From NCBI GenBank assembly GCA_934045905.1, contig OW203769.1:26505705-26569704 (forward strand): a stretch of 64,000 nt of DNA. The letters are read 5' to 3'. Under the pieces are notes generated by a model, which had not been told where the DNA came from, ran no database searches, and saw only the letters and a program-made list of their open reading frames with translations. Source of the DNA: Leuctra nigra. Its lineage: Eukaryota; Arthropoda; Insecta; Plecoptera; Leuctridae. Positions 1 through 12,343 of the stretch are shown one piece after another (the first letter of the stretch is position 1; each line of letters opens with the position of its first letter). The position numbers were made by a program, and so were the translations under genes.

Positions 1-1332
1 AGTTTGCAGGTCATGGCAGAAATCTCGCTTTGTACTTGGATAGAAAGCAGAGAGTTCTGCCAAAAGACGAATTGTGTATTTTAGAAGGTTTTGATGAATC
101 ATTACTGTAAGAGTTACGACATAAAGGACCCTTAACGTTTTTTTATTGATTGATTTTATTTTCTCTGTTAGTTAATCATAATAATTGTTAATACTATATT
201 GTACTATTGCTTTTTATAATTGTTATTGTTATATTGTTATAGTATTGTACTCTGTAACAGAGACATTCCAGTGATTGAGGAAAATATTCAAATAGATATC
301 AAGCAGAATACTTAAGTCAAAAGCTCTTCATAATGTTAATAAATAATCCAAATATCATCAATTCAAAATATTGCTGATTGGCATTACTTATAGTAATCTG
401 AATTATACAAAATCAATCATATATAAAATACTAGAAATAATATGTAAACATTCCGAGTGGTGCAAAAAAAGATACTATCAAGGAAAGTGTTTTAAAATTT
501 TTACCCATTTTAGAAAACATAACAAAATTTAAAATGTACAAGTTTCAAACATTTGTTGCATAGGAAAAAATTTAGCAAATAATTAAAGTTACCTACTGTT
601 GATAAAACAGAAAACCAGATAATTGACTTGTTTGAAGAATGATTTGGATAATTTCTTTGGTAAATTAGGTGAATTTATGATGTTTGGTCCACCATTTTCC
701 TTTCCTTATATTCTATGCGCTAACGATGCTTCCATTGTAAAATATTTCTGAATCTGTGATACTGAAGTTCGTGGCTACACCACTGTGCACGTATTTCGAA
801 CGTTTGTCGACTTGAAAATGTATATCTCTCATGCACCCTGGAATATTATGAGGTATAAACCCCATTCTTTATATTATATTATATAATTATATATATTCTT
901 TGAATGGAGCTGCAAAAGGCAACTGTTCATAACAAATTCAATGAAAAGTTTGAATTACATTATCTCTAATGCACCTTGACATCATAATATTCGATCACCC
1001 GCAGTGCTGGTAGCATTACAATTTACAGCTTACAAATTGTATTCCAATAATTATAAGTATCAACGTGTTTTAATTAAGTAATTTCAAATTACCTGACAGT
1101 ATGCATTATTAGAAATTACTAAATTTTAACACGACATAACAGACCTGTTTTCTTACATCAAAAGAAGACTATAGTCATCCAAATAATAACAATAAAACGT
1201 ATTTAACATTTTTTTAAGTGAAAACGTCGTTAACAAATATTTTATTTCGCCTTTCATAGGTTATAATATATTTGGGCCACACATGTTTTTAAAATGTCAG
1301 TCGCAGGACTTTTTTGTTTCAACTTTTGACCT
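1..1332. other. AT-rich intronic DNA, no gene seen
   Basis: This stretch lies downstream of the last visible vestigial exon in the gene's own (minus) orientation. It is AT-rich, all frames are broken by stops, and I recognise no coding motif, splice-site pair or repeat copy. The short C-terminal vg exon was looked for here, as an end like the aromatic tail of insect Vg, and was not found. Confidence 0.5.
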
Positions 1333-1522
1333 AAATGTGTACTACAGATAGGACCTACATATACCTATAGATATATATAGACCTATAGACCTATAGACCT
1401 ATAGAGAGATACCTATAGGATAGACCTACAGATAGGTACTTCTAACTCGTGCTATGTAGAGTGTCCTATAGAATGGTATAGAGTATCCTATAGAGTGTCG
1501 AGTGTATGATCACTCGACACTC
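1333..1522. repeat. CCTATAG-rich low-complexity block ending in a hairpin
   Basis: Irregular repeats of the heptamer-like word CCTATAG and its variants run from about 1350 to 1495. The block ends with a perfect 12-bp inverted repeat: GAGTGTCGAGTG at 1493-1504 and its complement at 1511-1522, separated by six bases. It looks like simple-sequence expansion. I see no coding potential. Confidence 0.6.
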
Positions 1523-4240
1523 GAGGATAACAAACCAAGTAGCAATTCTGCTTCGACAGACTGTACAAGTGTATAGAAAAGAATTAGGAATTGGTTTTCT
1601 GTTGAGGAAATTTGGCAGTCAAAATAATACTTTTATATATAGGTTCCTATTGTCTCAGGTAGGTGTTTGGTACACATTTCTTCAGAAATTATTGTATCGT
1701 GCCCAATATCAATTTATAAAAAAAAATATGCTGAAGACTTGAATAATTGTTTTCTCCATATAATATTCCAAAAAATATTATATAAAAACATACATTTTTA
1801 TAACAACTGGAAAAACAAAATAAATGAAACTTCATCTGATTTTGCTAAACACTAATCGCACCATCATAAAAAATCAAAATGCATACAATACGATGCACAT
1901 GGGCCACAAATGCAGGATTGCATTCTAGTTGCATTCATTATACTGTGTATTCCTACGACTCTATTGTTTTGTTAGTCTATCATGCATACGACACCGTCAC
2001 TTCCAAGAAATCACGAACTGTTATCAATGACATGTCTGGGGTCTCAGCAACGATTGTATCACCGACTTTATTGTATACGAGCACGAAACCAAGCGAGCAA
2101 CTGCTTCTTATACCAACAATACAACAATACAACACGTGAGAAGGGTTTTTCACTGCAATCGGCTTGTAATGTTTCATGCTGCATTAGAGACATAGAGGAG
2201 ATCATAATGATTTTATATCTACTGATCTCAAAATATTCAAATAAAGAATGTAAACGAAACAAATCACAAAAATACAAATTAATCACACAATTTAAAGAAA
2301 AGAAAATAAGATGAAAAATTAAAATAGAAAAAAATATATTGCCTCTAAGTTTTATTACACCAGAATACAATAACGTTATTTGTTTATACTTGTTTTCTAT
2401 TTTAAATCTCATATAGCAGTTATTTTATGATCATGAAAATCGTTCAAGAGCGTGTTAATTTGTAAGTTCGGCTTAACACGTCCCAGCCATCTTCGAGCGA
2501 ATGGATTTTACTTCATTCCGTTAGGAGTTTTTTACTGACAATAAAATAATATATGTAGGTGCAAACGAACTATTACCCATTATTTCTCCAGTGTGTATAT
2601 CTTACTTTTGCCCTATGTGTGTTATTAATTAGCCTATTTTGTCCAAATTACAAAATTAAAACATACAAAATAGGTGCGTGAGCAGTAAAATTAGGTATCG
2701 GACATTCGCATCCCCAAAGCTCCATTAAATATGCAAATACCTACGTTATAGTTTGAAGCTTTTTGTTTTTAGCCCCGAAGGTGACAATCCTTAATATATG
2801 TATAGGTATAATTTGATATACCTATACTTAAAATAATATTGATTACCAAATTATCACATAAAATCATGTAATCTGTGACTAACATGGGAAGATGTACGAG
2901 GTATCAGCGAGCGGCGTGGCGATCAGTCGCTGTTGAAGTTGGAAGTCGCAGCAAATGATTTTCAGGAATGCAGAAGTTTGCTTGTCGTCAACGCGGCAAA
3001 CACTTGTTCTGTTCTAACAGAATGCCGAAACTTTCGATTGCTTTTTATTGCATCGATTAAAACGCGAGAGAGAAAAAAAAACAACGGAACGAGCGCGGTT
3101 TCGTATAGAGAGAAACGTTCCATTTTTTTAAACCACACTCCAAATGAGTCGAAAATGCGCGCGCAGTAACCACATATAAGATGTGATTTGAAATCATCGA
3201 ATGTATTCTTAGAACGGTTCGAATTAACTGTCGGTATAGTTTCAAATATATCTTTTTGTTTAAATGATAAAAATAATAGCGAGCGGAGAAATAGAAAGAA
3301 GGAAAGAGACAGATGAAAAAAAGTATACAACTTCGAATGGACAACAAAATAAAACTTGAAAAAGTATATGGAAGTGACAACTAAAAAGTCTAATCTTTGT
3401 CGTCGGCATTTTCGTCTTTTCAAACCTGATCGTCTCTGGCAAATGGAATAGAAAGAGACAGACAGGATTTACCTTAATGAGAGTAAGAGCAAGGGCCATT
3501 AAACATGATTGTACAGGCCGTTTGAGAAGCATCGACTCTCTCAGGACGAGGTTGGAAGTCTTCAACTTTTCAAACGATCCTTAAGTGCCTATATTACTTA
3601 GAGAAGGTAAATTGTTTTGGGAATACGAACGTTTTTCTAGAATAATTTTGATTTCAAAACATTGTGATAGTCGCATTGGATTTATCCTCGTTGATTTACC
3701 ATATGTCTGCATGGATTTCGAATGTGAGAAATTGACACAACGTTACGTTGATGGAACAAAACGACTATTTTAAATTTATGTCAATACCTTATAAGAACAG
3801 CCCGTACTTCGAACGATTAGCTTGTTGCAGCAGACACATTCTTTGATACGATTGGAGACGAAATGGGTGAACGAAATGAATTGAAATGTTAATTATGATT
3901 ATAGATAAACGAGATTATAGATAGAGATTATAGATATAGATATAACAGCGCGGTTATTTCTTGGTAGATTACATTATTTCTTTGATAATTGATTATTTTT
4001 AATAGTTGATTTTTTGTGAAAATTACATAATTCTTTCCCCCTATAGTATCTACCCCATTATCTATCCCAAACTTGGAACAGGAAATAATCTGATGGAATA
4101 AGGTGAACACTTCCGGGCCCGGATTAACAAAGGTGTACCCCCGGGGGAATTGATGGTTTATTATTTTGGAAATTCAAAATTTTCGAATGCCAAATGGATG
4201 ACGTGTGCAGTGCCTATACAAAAGCACAAAAAAACGGAGA
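1523..4240. other. intronic DNA, no gene seen
   Basis: AT-rich sequence with only short open frames that resemble no family I know. A slightly GC-richer patch at 2885-3010 and a purine-rich patch at 3260-3360 have no splice signals or conserved residues. No copy of another repeat in the window was recognised here. Confidence 0.4.
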
Positions 4241-4242
4241 AA

Positions 4243-4385
4243 GTTCTATAAGCGCACACTTAAAAACAATTAGCCAAAACAGCGTGCATCAAAAACAGTT
4301 CAATAAATTGTGAGCCAAAATAAATATTATTTTCACGATGTAATTTTGGCTCACATTTTGGAGATGTTTCAGGAAAAATACGCGA
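4243..4385. mobile_element. partial copy of the GCCAAAA foldback element
   Basis: The segment contains TTAGCCAAAAC, TGAGCCAAAA, TTTTGGCTCAC and TTTCAGGAAAAA followed by ACGCGACCTAAAAT. The same words occur in the complete foldback element at 55487-55677, so this is a diverged, rearranged relative. The arms here are short and imperfect. Confidence 0.5.
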
Positions 4386-4514
4386 CCTAAAATTATGTAA
4401 TCAAAGAATCAACAACCAACGAATCAATCTATTCGGAATCGTTAGTATAACTATAAACAACACTCGAGGCAAAATGTCAATGAGAGGCAAGAGAAGAAGA
4501 TAAAAAGATTGCGC

Positions 4515-4700
4515 GCCTTGAAATGAGTGATATGCGATTGTAGCGCCGATGCGGCGAATGTCGGCAACTACAGGTAGACAATAGAATCACTGGGGTCCCG
4601 AACACAGGCTTCTACCTGTCACCAGGGTAACCTCAACGTGATCGGCTAGGGCTAGTTGCAAAGGTCATCGGATAAATCTTCAAGTGATCGCAGAGATGCT
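4515..4700. other. GC-raised patch, possible old SINE
   Basis: This patch stands out from its AT-rich surroundings (AGCGCCGATGCGGCGAATG and so on). On the minus strand it holds GTGTTCGGGACCCC, a weak match to a pol III B box. No second copy is present in the window and no tail or target duplication is visible, so the SINE reading is only a guess. Confidence 0.25.
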
Positions 4701-7700
4701 GGGTGAAACATAGTCACTTTTGAATGTTTAGAAGGTCGGCCTTTACAGTACAATATCAATACTTAACAGTATCAGTAGAGCCAAGATTATGGTTTTAAAA
4801 TTGCCCAAACTTCGTTTTGAATATTGGTAATTTCGCGTGTTTTACAAAATGTTTGATTTTAAAGCGAGATTTCGTGATTAAAAGTGATAAAACCATAATC
4901 TTGGGGTATCGTATTTTCTTGTTTCTTTTTTATTCTCTTAATTGCAATTTGATTGCTGTGCCAACAAAATAAAAATATTACTGACATTTATATCAGTAAT
5001 ATTTACATTAGTCTAAATCTAAGTCTGAGAAGTCTGAAAATTGCCAAAAATGCCTTGGGACAATGACCTTGGGGTTTTTAAATTTTAACCAATGGGAGGA
5101 TTTGGCTGAAACTTTGTAAGATTGGGGACAATCTTAGTTGCAATGACTTTGAAAAATTTCAAATTGATCGGACCATAACCAATCGAAAGATATTTTTGTT
5201 TAAATTTGAACCAATCACAGGATCCCGTTCAAAAACAATCGCAAAGACCGCAAAGATTACGTTAGTATGTGTGCAAAATTTCAGATCGATTGGTTGTGTG
5301 ATTTGACCTGGGCAGTGCAGACAAAACAAGCACACAGAGAAAGTGCCATGAGTACCGTGGGGATGCTCGCTGGCGGGCTGGCATGTAATGCAGGTAGGTA
5401 ATGCAAAGTTGGAATGCAATCCCACCCCGGGCCCCTGTCAGTTTCAGTTGTGGGCCCTTTTACATTTTACGGGCCTTTTTCATATTGTATACCAGCAATT
5501 TGACTCATCTTACATAAGGTAATTTTTTCGTTTTATGTGTATTTTTATCGATGAATTTTTATCGTTAATTTATGAAAGTTAATTTGTTACTGATTGCGTT
5601 ATTACAGCTGTAATCGAAATTTATACATCACAATTTTGGCCAAACTACTGCACTCGAAAGGGTCGGGATTTCTCTCATTTACCGTTAAATTTTGACGTTT
5701 TTATTTTTGATAATAATCGGACTTATACAGACTTTCACGAGGGCATGTTTTGTGATTGTGTATGAAAATCAGCTGAGGATGGCCTAACTTTTCCCAAGTC
5801 TCGGTAACTGATTCCTCGACTGCGTCTGTAGCCTCTAAATCAGTTATATTTGACTGCAAAATATGTATATTATTTTGTTAAAATTGTAACAAAAACAAAG
5901 AACGTTAATTATTATATGCAAATGTAATATAATATTAATATTAATAATAATATAGGGTTGCAAAACAGTACAATTGTACGACATGAGTTAGAATTTGAAA
6001 AATTTTATGAAACAGGTCAGAAATATATTTATTAGGGATGCGAAAGCATTTACTCTGGACTCACTCTGGGTTCACTGGACTGCATTTAATCATAATGCAT
6101 TTTTAATGAATTTTATGAATTTTATGCATTTAATTTAATCTGATCCTGTTTACAATTATATTCATCATGTCAGGAGATGTTACACATCATTATCTATGCC
6201 CTTCTTATTCGCAACCGACTGGCCAAGTCCATCACGTCATCTTCTTTTTCCCCCAACTCTTCTACCTCATCTTCCCCCTCCGGTCTTCCCCCAAACCTCC
6301 GCGATTTATTTCGATATGTCCACCACCTCTCTTTTACGACCGTCTCCCAAATCCCTCTTCTTTCCATCACATAATATATAAAATATATGTAATTAATTTA
6401 ATAATGTTGTAATCTTTTTCTTAATGTTTTCATTTTTCCCGTAACTACTTTGTTCTCCATTTTATTCGTTTGTAATTTACATGTGTAATTTTTATTAAGC
6501 AAGACATTGTTGTATAAATTAAGTAGTGCACGTAGTATTACGGGGTTAACCCTAATCCTACTGCCAGCAAATGAAATATTTTGAAATAATTTGAAATAAT
6601 AAAATAAATAGTTCATATGAATCTCTCCAAATTTCATATCATTCAGATAATCGATTTCGTCTATTCTTGGTATTTAACATGCATTTTACTCGTTTGAAAA
6701 CATTCCAGATTTCTTTTGTGCCCAAAAATTACTAATGCCACTAGTGAATCATTTTAATAACATGTTACTAACTCCCGCTAACGAAGTATATAATAGTATA
6801 CAACAAATAATACAACATATTATAATGTTTTTTATTTTGTTTTATTTTAAAGCGTAACTTTCTAATTTATGGAATGCTCAGTGTGTATTTTTTGATTTTG
6901 ATGCATTCTCCGGTGATTCTATGCACCCCTTTTTACAATAAATTAAAGTGTTAAATTATAAAACATTCCATTAAAAAATAACCAATTATTTGAATACCGG
7001 ATCCTCAATTGAACAAATATAGTTTTTTTATGGAATTAAATATTACAGCTTAATAAAAATTATTTTTAGTGTTTCTTCTTTGAAACCTCCTTCGGGTAGA
7101 ACAGACATATTGTTTACTGTTTCTTTATAAACAAAAACAATTTGAAATTAAAATATTAGCGCGATTAATTTGAATTTTGGAACAAAATTCGTCCGATGTA
7201 GGTAGTCTATATTTTGTACTGCTATTGTGTACAAAGAACAATGATATTCAAACATTAGCGAAAATATTTAGAACTGAATTATCCTACTTACGCATTTTTG
7301 GAAAGTTATACTATCCACATTTAAAAAAAAAATCACGTTGATTTCTGTGTGAAATCTCAAGTATAAGCTGTCTTGCTACTCAATACACTCACTCACCATC
7401 TTGTTAGGTTTTCATACAATTTAATACTTTTTATTGTTTCTTCTTTGGTCCGTGTTTTTGCCCAGAGAAAAAACTCTCTTACAAGCTTCTGTCCTCGGCT
7501 GAGAGAAAATGCCGTCTCCATCGTGAAATAAGGAATTAACGTTTCATTCTAAACGTCACCAACCCGTGAGTTGTTCAGATTTATCAAGAGAGTTGATCAA
7601 TTGGTCGAATACTCTTTGTATGCTTGGTGTGGATATTTGAAGGAAGACCATTGATATAACGTTGATGATAATAATATAATAATTTAGTACAGGTATACAT

Positions 7701-7940
7701 AAATTATCCTTAGTGTTATTAAATTTCTGAAGGGACCTACTTGGAAAATGGCATAACAAAAAAGATATCTCAGTTTTGGTAAACACACCGCAAATTCTAA
7801 CAAAATGTATCAGATATCAAAATATTGAAGACTTAAAGTACTTTCGTCTGGCAAGATAGAGGTCTCGGGTTCGGACCTCGGTTAGGCCGGATATTTTTCA
7901 AGCCGCCCATATCAAGCCCTTTTTATCAATCATACATAAT
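4701..7940. other. intronic DNA, no gene seen
   Basis: AT-rich DNA without recognisable exons. A patch near 5400-5480 is rich in GGGCCC words, also seen at 21630-21740, and may be repeat debris. A GGTTCGGACCTC word at 7866-7890 resembles a pol III B box but has no partner box. The final vestigial exon might be expected in this intron's flank but was not recognised. Confidence 0.35.
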
Positions 7941-8046
7941 TATACCCAGATTCAGGACAATTTATAAAACTTTACTCACAAGGTTAAATTCCATCGCTCT
8001 GCAACATCTCACAGCTACGGCGATTCCCAATCTCCACACCTTCTGT

Positions 8047-10659
8047 GTGGAAAAAACCTTTGAATGTACAGGCATCATTTGGACTCTCCCTAACCAGCCC
8101 CCCTACATAGTCATCTCAATTTACCGTTCACCCACGGGAGACTTTTCCTCGTTCATTGAACAACTAGACAATCTCCTACAACACCTATTATCCTCTTACC
8201 CGAAATCGGACTTATTCGTCTGCGGAGACTTCAATGTTAATTTTCTAGTTCCCTCCAATGACATGATAACACTCTTAGATACTCTTCACTCCTACAACCT
8301 ATATCAGACAATCAACACTCCGACTAGAATAACCAGCCACTCCAGCACTCAGATAGACAACATCTTCACCACTGTTGATTCAAGTTCTATATCAGCCTCA
8401 ACGACTGATCCTAACCTATCTGATCATATGGCCATAACAATTAAAATCACAGCACAGTCGCAGCCTCAAAACAAATATGTAACCAAACGTATATTTAACA
8501 ATACTAACTTAGAACATTTCTGTTCTCTCTTGAGCGAGGAAGAATGGGCGTCTACATACTTATCCCAAGGCGCAGACGAAATGTACAGTAATTTTCTAAA
8601 TACTTATCTCCTTCATTTTCACGCTGCTTTCCCTTTTCATCGAGTCAAAATTCGCAAGAAAAATACATGGATCACTTCAGAGATCCGTGATTCTGCAAAG
8701 AACCTGCGTAGACTTAATAAAAAATACAAACGCGACCCTTCAAATCGTGAAACTAAATCAACTTACATCGCAAGTAAGAATGTGCACACTCGAGCCATAC
8801 GACTTGCCAAACGTCATCACTCAGATCACATACTCGAACTTTCATCCAATAAGCCCAAAACAGCATGGCAACTGATCAAAAATCAAACCACTGCACCCCT
8901 TCCTATTAATGATCTTGAAATCACTATTAATGATAAAAAAGTAAGTGATTCTAATCTTCTCTCAGAGCACTTTAACTCGTTCTTCGTCAACTCGTCCAAC
9001 ATAATCCAACCGAGGACAAACACTGACTTTAACCTCTTGCCTATCCTTCTCGAAAACAATGCACCAGACAAATCTGTGTTCCTAATCCCAACAACGCCCA
9101 GCGAGATAATTATATTGATAACCAAAATTTCCTCAAAGGCTTCTAGTGGCTTGGATGACATTCCAGGTACTCTGGTTAAACAAACCATTAAGTACATCGC
9201 AAGTCCACTATCGCATATCATTAATGAATCATTCTCGTCAGGTATTTTCCCTCAGAAACTCAAGGAGTCAAAAATTATACCAATTTACAAGAAAGGCTCC
9301 AAACTTGACGTGAATAACTATAGGCCAATATCCCTACTCCCAGCATTTTCAAAATTTTTTGAAAAAGCTATCTACAATCGCTTCTACTCCTATTTAACTG
9401 AAAATAACATTCTTACAAGTTCCCAACACGGATTTCGAAGGAACCGGTCCACTTCCTCGGCAATATTTTCTTTTCTCTCTCCACTTTACTCAGCCTTAGA
9501 CAGGAGTGATAAAGTGATAGGACTTTTTTACGATCTCTCAAAAGCCTTCGATACTCTTTACCACCCACATCTTCTTTCCAAACTCTATTCCTATGGCATT
9601 CGCGGTTTAGCTCATGACCTCATAACCTCTTTTCTTAAGGATCGTACACAAAGAGTCTCAATTCGTTCGAGTAATCCAAACAATCCTAACTCAACCTTGT
9701 CAAGCCCACAGTATATCACTAGAGGCGTCCCACAAGGATCAATTCTAGGCCCGCTTCTCTTTATCTTATATATCAACGATTTACCCCTTCATTTCAATGA
9801 AGGTACAGTCACAATCTATGCAGACGACACCAGTCACCTTTTAACTACAACCAAAGACTTGGCCTCCCTGTCCAAAACAGCCACAGAACAAGCTGAGCTA
9901 ATGTCTTCCTATTGCGTAGTTAATCAACTTTCCCTTCAGCCAACCAAAACTGTCTTTCTCGAATTCCGCAATAACCATTCTATCCCTGACTCAAGTCCTC
10001 TTATTCACATGAACAGAACCAGCATTCTGCAGAGTTCTTCGACAAAATTCCTAGGGCTCCACCTTACTGATAATCTTAGTTGGACCAAGCATGTACACAC
10101 TATCTCTTCTAAAATATTAAGTGGATGCTACCTTCTTCGTAGATTGAAACTCACAGTAAGTCCAGAATCGCTTAAACTCATATATCATGCTTGCATTCAT
10201 TCACACCTGTCATATGGTCTCCTTTTTTGGGGTGCTAGCACCGCCGCTAAAAGAATCTTCATTCTCCAAAAGCGTGCAGTTCGCATACTGGCCGGCATAG
10301 CACGAAGAACATCATGCAAGCCTCACTTCACCACTCTAAAAATATTAACACTACCTTCCACTCTTATTCTCATTGCCGCTTCCTTTGCACACTCTAATCC
10401 CGAGCTCTTCCAGCGAAACTCTTCAGTGCACACACATAGTACACGTACGACTAATGATATTCATATTTCAACACACTCACGGGCACTTTTTCAGAAAAGC
10501 CCCCAATACCTCTGCTCTGCAATCTACAATCGAGTTCCTGCCCGAATCAGAGAAGCCCCTTCCTACCACTCATTCTGCTCCTCCCTACGATCCTACTTAA
10601 TTAACCATCCTTTATACAGCATTGATGAATTTATTCATGAATCCAATGTCAACCCTTGA
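8047..10659 (+). CDS. LINE endonuclease-reverse transcriptase (5'-truncated)
   Basis: This 870-codon frame encodes the enzyme that nicks target DNA and copies element RNA into it. Residues 1-135 are the C-terminal part of an APE-type endonuclease, with SIYRSP, CGDFNVN near residue 60 and LSDHMAI near 125. A linker follows, then the reverse transcriptase: IIPIYKKG and NNYRPISLL (about 415-430), FYDLSKAFDT (about 495), GVPQGSILGPLLF (about 560) and the catalytic YADDT near 591. A C-terminal connection/thumb region ends at TGA. Codon 8047 is GTG, not ATG; the frame continues open upstream, so the listed start only marks where the conserved block begins. There is no internal stop or frameshift across 2.6 kb, which points to a young insertion. 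The missing endonuclease N-terminus probably prevents activity. Confidence 0.88.
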   Translation: MEKTFECTGIIWTLPNQPPYIVISIYRSPTGDFSSFIEQLDNLLQHLLSSYPKSDLFVCGDFNVNFLVPSNDMITLLDTLHSYNLYQTINTPTRITSHSSTQIDNIFTTVDSSSISASTTDPNLSDHMAITIKITAQSQPQNKYVTKRIFNNTNLEHFCSLLSEEEWASTYLSQGADEMYSNFLNTYLLHFHAAFPFHRVKIRKKNTWITSEIRDSAKNLRRLNKKYKRDPSNRETKSTYIASKNVHTRAIRLAKRHHSDHILELSSNKPKTAWQLIKNQTTAPLPINDLEITINDKKVSDSNLLSEHFNSFFVNSSNIIQPRTNTDFNLLPILLENNAPDKSVFLIPTTPSEIIILITKISSKASSGLDDIPGTLVKQTIKYIASPLSHIINESFSSGIFPQKLKESKIIPIYKKGSKLDVNNYRPISLLPAFSKFFEKAIYNRFYSYLTENNILTSSQHGFRRNRSTSSAIFSFLSPLYSALDRSDKVIGLFYDLSKAFDTLYHPHLLSKLYSYGIRGLAHDLITSFLKDRTQRVSIRSSNPNNPNSTLSSPQYITRGVPQGSILGPLLFILYINDLPLHFNEGTVTIYADDTSHLLTTTKDLASLSKTATEQAELMSSYCVVNQLSLQPTKTVFLEFRNNHSIPDSSPLIHMNRTSILQSSSTKFLGLHLTDNLSWTKHVHTISSKILSGCYLLRRLKLTVSPESLKLIYHACIHSHLSYGLLFWGASTAAKRIFILQKRAVRILAGIARRTSCKPHFTTLKILTLPSTLILIAASFAHSNPELFQRNSSVHTHSTRTTNDIHISTHSRALFQKSPQYLCSAIYNRVPARIREAPSYHSFCSSLRSYLINHPLYSIDEFIHESNVNP

Positions 10660-10912
10660 TTCTAACTTCAGTTAGAAAATGTTAGTTAACTAAAACATTT
10701 AGGTTAGTTATATTATAATTAATAATAAATCACATAATATTTTAGGCTACCTAATTAAAGTTTATACTCTCTAGCTCATAGTTCCCTAGTTTTAGAATGG
10801 TTTGGGTGGAAGACCGTAAATATTTACGAACCCCGCCATTTTGCACAATGATGTTTGATGTTTGTATACTCATTTGTCAAATTGTCAAAATTGTCATTGT
10901 CAAATAAAGAAT

Positions 10913-10950
10913 TATCTTATCTTATCTTATCTTATCTTATCTTATCTTAT
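10913..10950 (+). repeat. (CTTAT)n tail of the LINE
   Basis: About seven to eight CTTAT units follow AATAAAGAAT and mark the 3' end of the retrotransposon. Some LINE clades end in such short tandem repeats instead of poly(A). Confidence 0.85.
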
Positions 10951-11065
10951 TTCCATTAAGCTAATTGCGAGCGACTTAAAATAAACAATAACGGTTCATT
11001 AACTTGTTAAAAGCTTTAGTTAACTTTATTTTAATACTATTCATATTTGTATTTGTATGTTATTT

Positions 11066-11094
11066 TTGTAAAATAAAAAAAAAAAAAAAAAAAA
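11066..11094 (+). repeat. poly(A) tract
   Basis: A run of more than 20 A residues follows TTTTTGTAAAATA. It could be the tail of another retroposed sequence covering 10951-11094, but no coding part or second copy was recognised. Confidence 0.5.
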
Positions 11095-12056
11095 TTAAGA
11101 GAAGTTTATCGATTTCCAACGATCTCTTAAGATTTCTCTCTACTCCCGATAAACATAATTGGTAAACAAATTGTATGTACCTAAGCTTAATAAATACCTT
11201 CTTTATAATCCAGCGTTGCAGGTGTGTTTAATTATCAATCAATCATCTATATTAAAATCTCAATTTTAAAGGATTTCTATTTATTGAATAAATTTAGGAA
11301 ATCGAAAAGGCCACTTTTTCAGAAAATAACCCTTAAGGAACATACCTACCTACCCGTCTCAGGTGCATTAAGTAATGTAGTTGATGACGCTTCAGTTTTT
11401 CCGTTTTAAAACACATCATAATTATGCAGAAAGTCAGTGGAGGCACCGAGTCCACGTAATTCAAGTCAGTGACTTGATGTATAAAAATAAAATATATAAT
11501 AATATTGGTCAAATATATTTTGTTTCGTTAATATATTTTATACCTACTAATTATGTATACATAAATAGGATATTTTATCAAGAAAATTGATATTATTGTA
11601 AATCATTTCTTGCCGGCATTTTCTAATAGAAACAGGCGAAATCAGTGTTATAGAGTAACTCTTTGTTTAATCCCGTAACACAACATTTGAAAACGGTTAA
11701 AATTATCAGAAAAATACGATCTTTCCAGTGAACTCAAACTTTTTATAATGTGTATTTTATATTTCAATTACTGCAGATGATTTAAGTTAAATTTTGACAT
11801 CCGTCCATGTTACCTTATGGGAAATATCAAGCTTATTTTTTGATATGATATCTCTTAAAATAATCCCGTAACACATGTTTTTTTTGTTTCCTTTTTTGCA
11901 TTTGTTACTGTTTCAAGTGTATTTCAAGATAATTTGAAGAATTTCTATTTATCAAAGACTTTCGGTGGATGTACTCTTCGGGATCTTTGAATCATCGTAA
12001 AAAATTAATCTTTGAAACATTTTGATACGATTCTACGAGATCAGCTGTTCACTTAC
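11095..12056. other. vestigial downstream intron, no gene seen
   Basis: AT-rich sequence directly downstream (minus orientation) of the last visible vestigial exon. It begins with the donor GTAAGT at 12056-12051. No further exon or repeat copy was recognised. Confidence 0.5.
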
Positions 12057-12262
12057 CCGCCATTGAAGGGTACGCCGAGTACGTGGACTCGAGGGCATGC
12101 GCGTGGTGCGCAGAAGGTTGGTGCGCAGCCGACGCCCAAGGCTCGGGCTTGGTGTATTGGTGGGGCGCTGTAACGTGCGGGGGCAGTCGTGCAGAGGGTG
12201 GCAAAAGTAAACCACTATATTGTGCGGCCATGTTGTGGTGATGGTGGTAGTCATGGACAGCC
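12057..12262 (-). CDS. vg: vestigial exon, His-rich C-terminal region
   Basis: This 206-bp exon of Vestigial, the nuclear cofactor that binds Scalloped/TEAD and drives wing development, is bounded by a good acceptor (TTTCCTCAG) and donor (GCGG/GTAAGT). It starts in phase 2 and ends in phase 1, so it joins the exon at 13242-13419 without a frame break. It encodes about 68 residues, starting AVHDYHHHHNMAAQYSGLL and ending HALESTYSAYPSMAG. The HHNMAQY-like block and the HALE...SYPxMAG ending match my recollection of the insect Vg C-terminal region. Reading past the donor gives GK and a stop, so this is not the last exon. One short terminal exon is expected further downstream and was not found in 1-12056. 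The exon has clearly higher GC than its flanks. Confidence 0.92.
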
Positions 12263-12343
12263 CTGAGGAAAGAAAAATTAACATTTTTAATTGCATTTTT
12301 TTCGCGATCACTCGCGGCATTGTCTCAGATCTTCATAATTTGT

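Larger units (their letters stand above)
7950..10950 (+). mobile_element. 5'-truncated non-LTR (LINE) retrotransposon
   Basis: A long endonuclease/reverse transcriptase frame is followed by a 260-bp 3' untranslated region and a short tandem tail, (CTTAT)n. The frame stays open upstream of 8047 to about 7950, but the start of the endonuclease domain is missing, so the copy is 5'-truncated, as is usual for target-primed reverse transcription. It lies in the downstream intron of vestigial, on the opposite strand to that gene. The microsatellite-like tail and the form of the RT motifs suggest the CR1/L2/Crack-type part of the LINE tree, but I did not resolve the clade. No target duplication was identified. 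Confidence 0.85.

Noticed and set aside
7845..7900. tRNA or SINE head before the LINE
   Set aside because: GGTTCGGACCTC is only a partial B box with no A box at the right distance and no second copy.
1..12056. Search for the last vestigial exon
   Set aside because: No acceptor followed by a short frame with the aromatic C-terminal ending could be found; it may be very short or lie outside the window.
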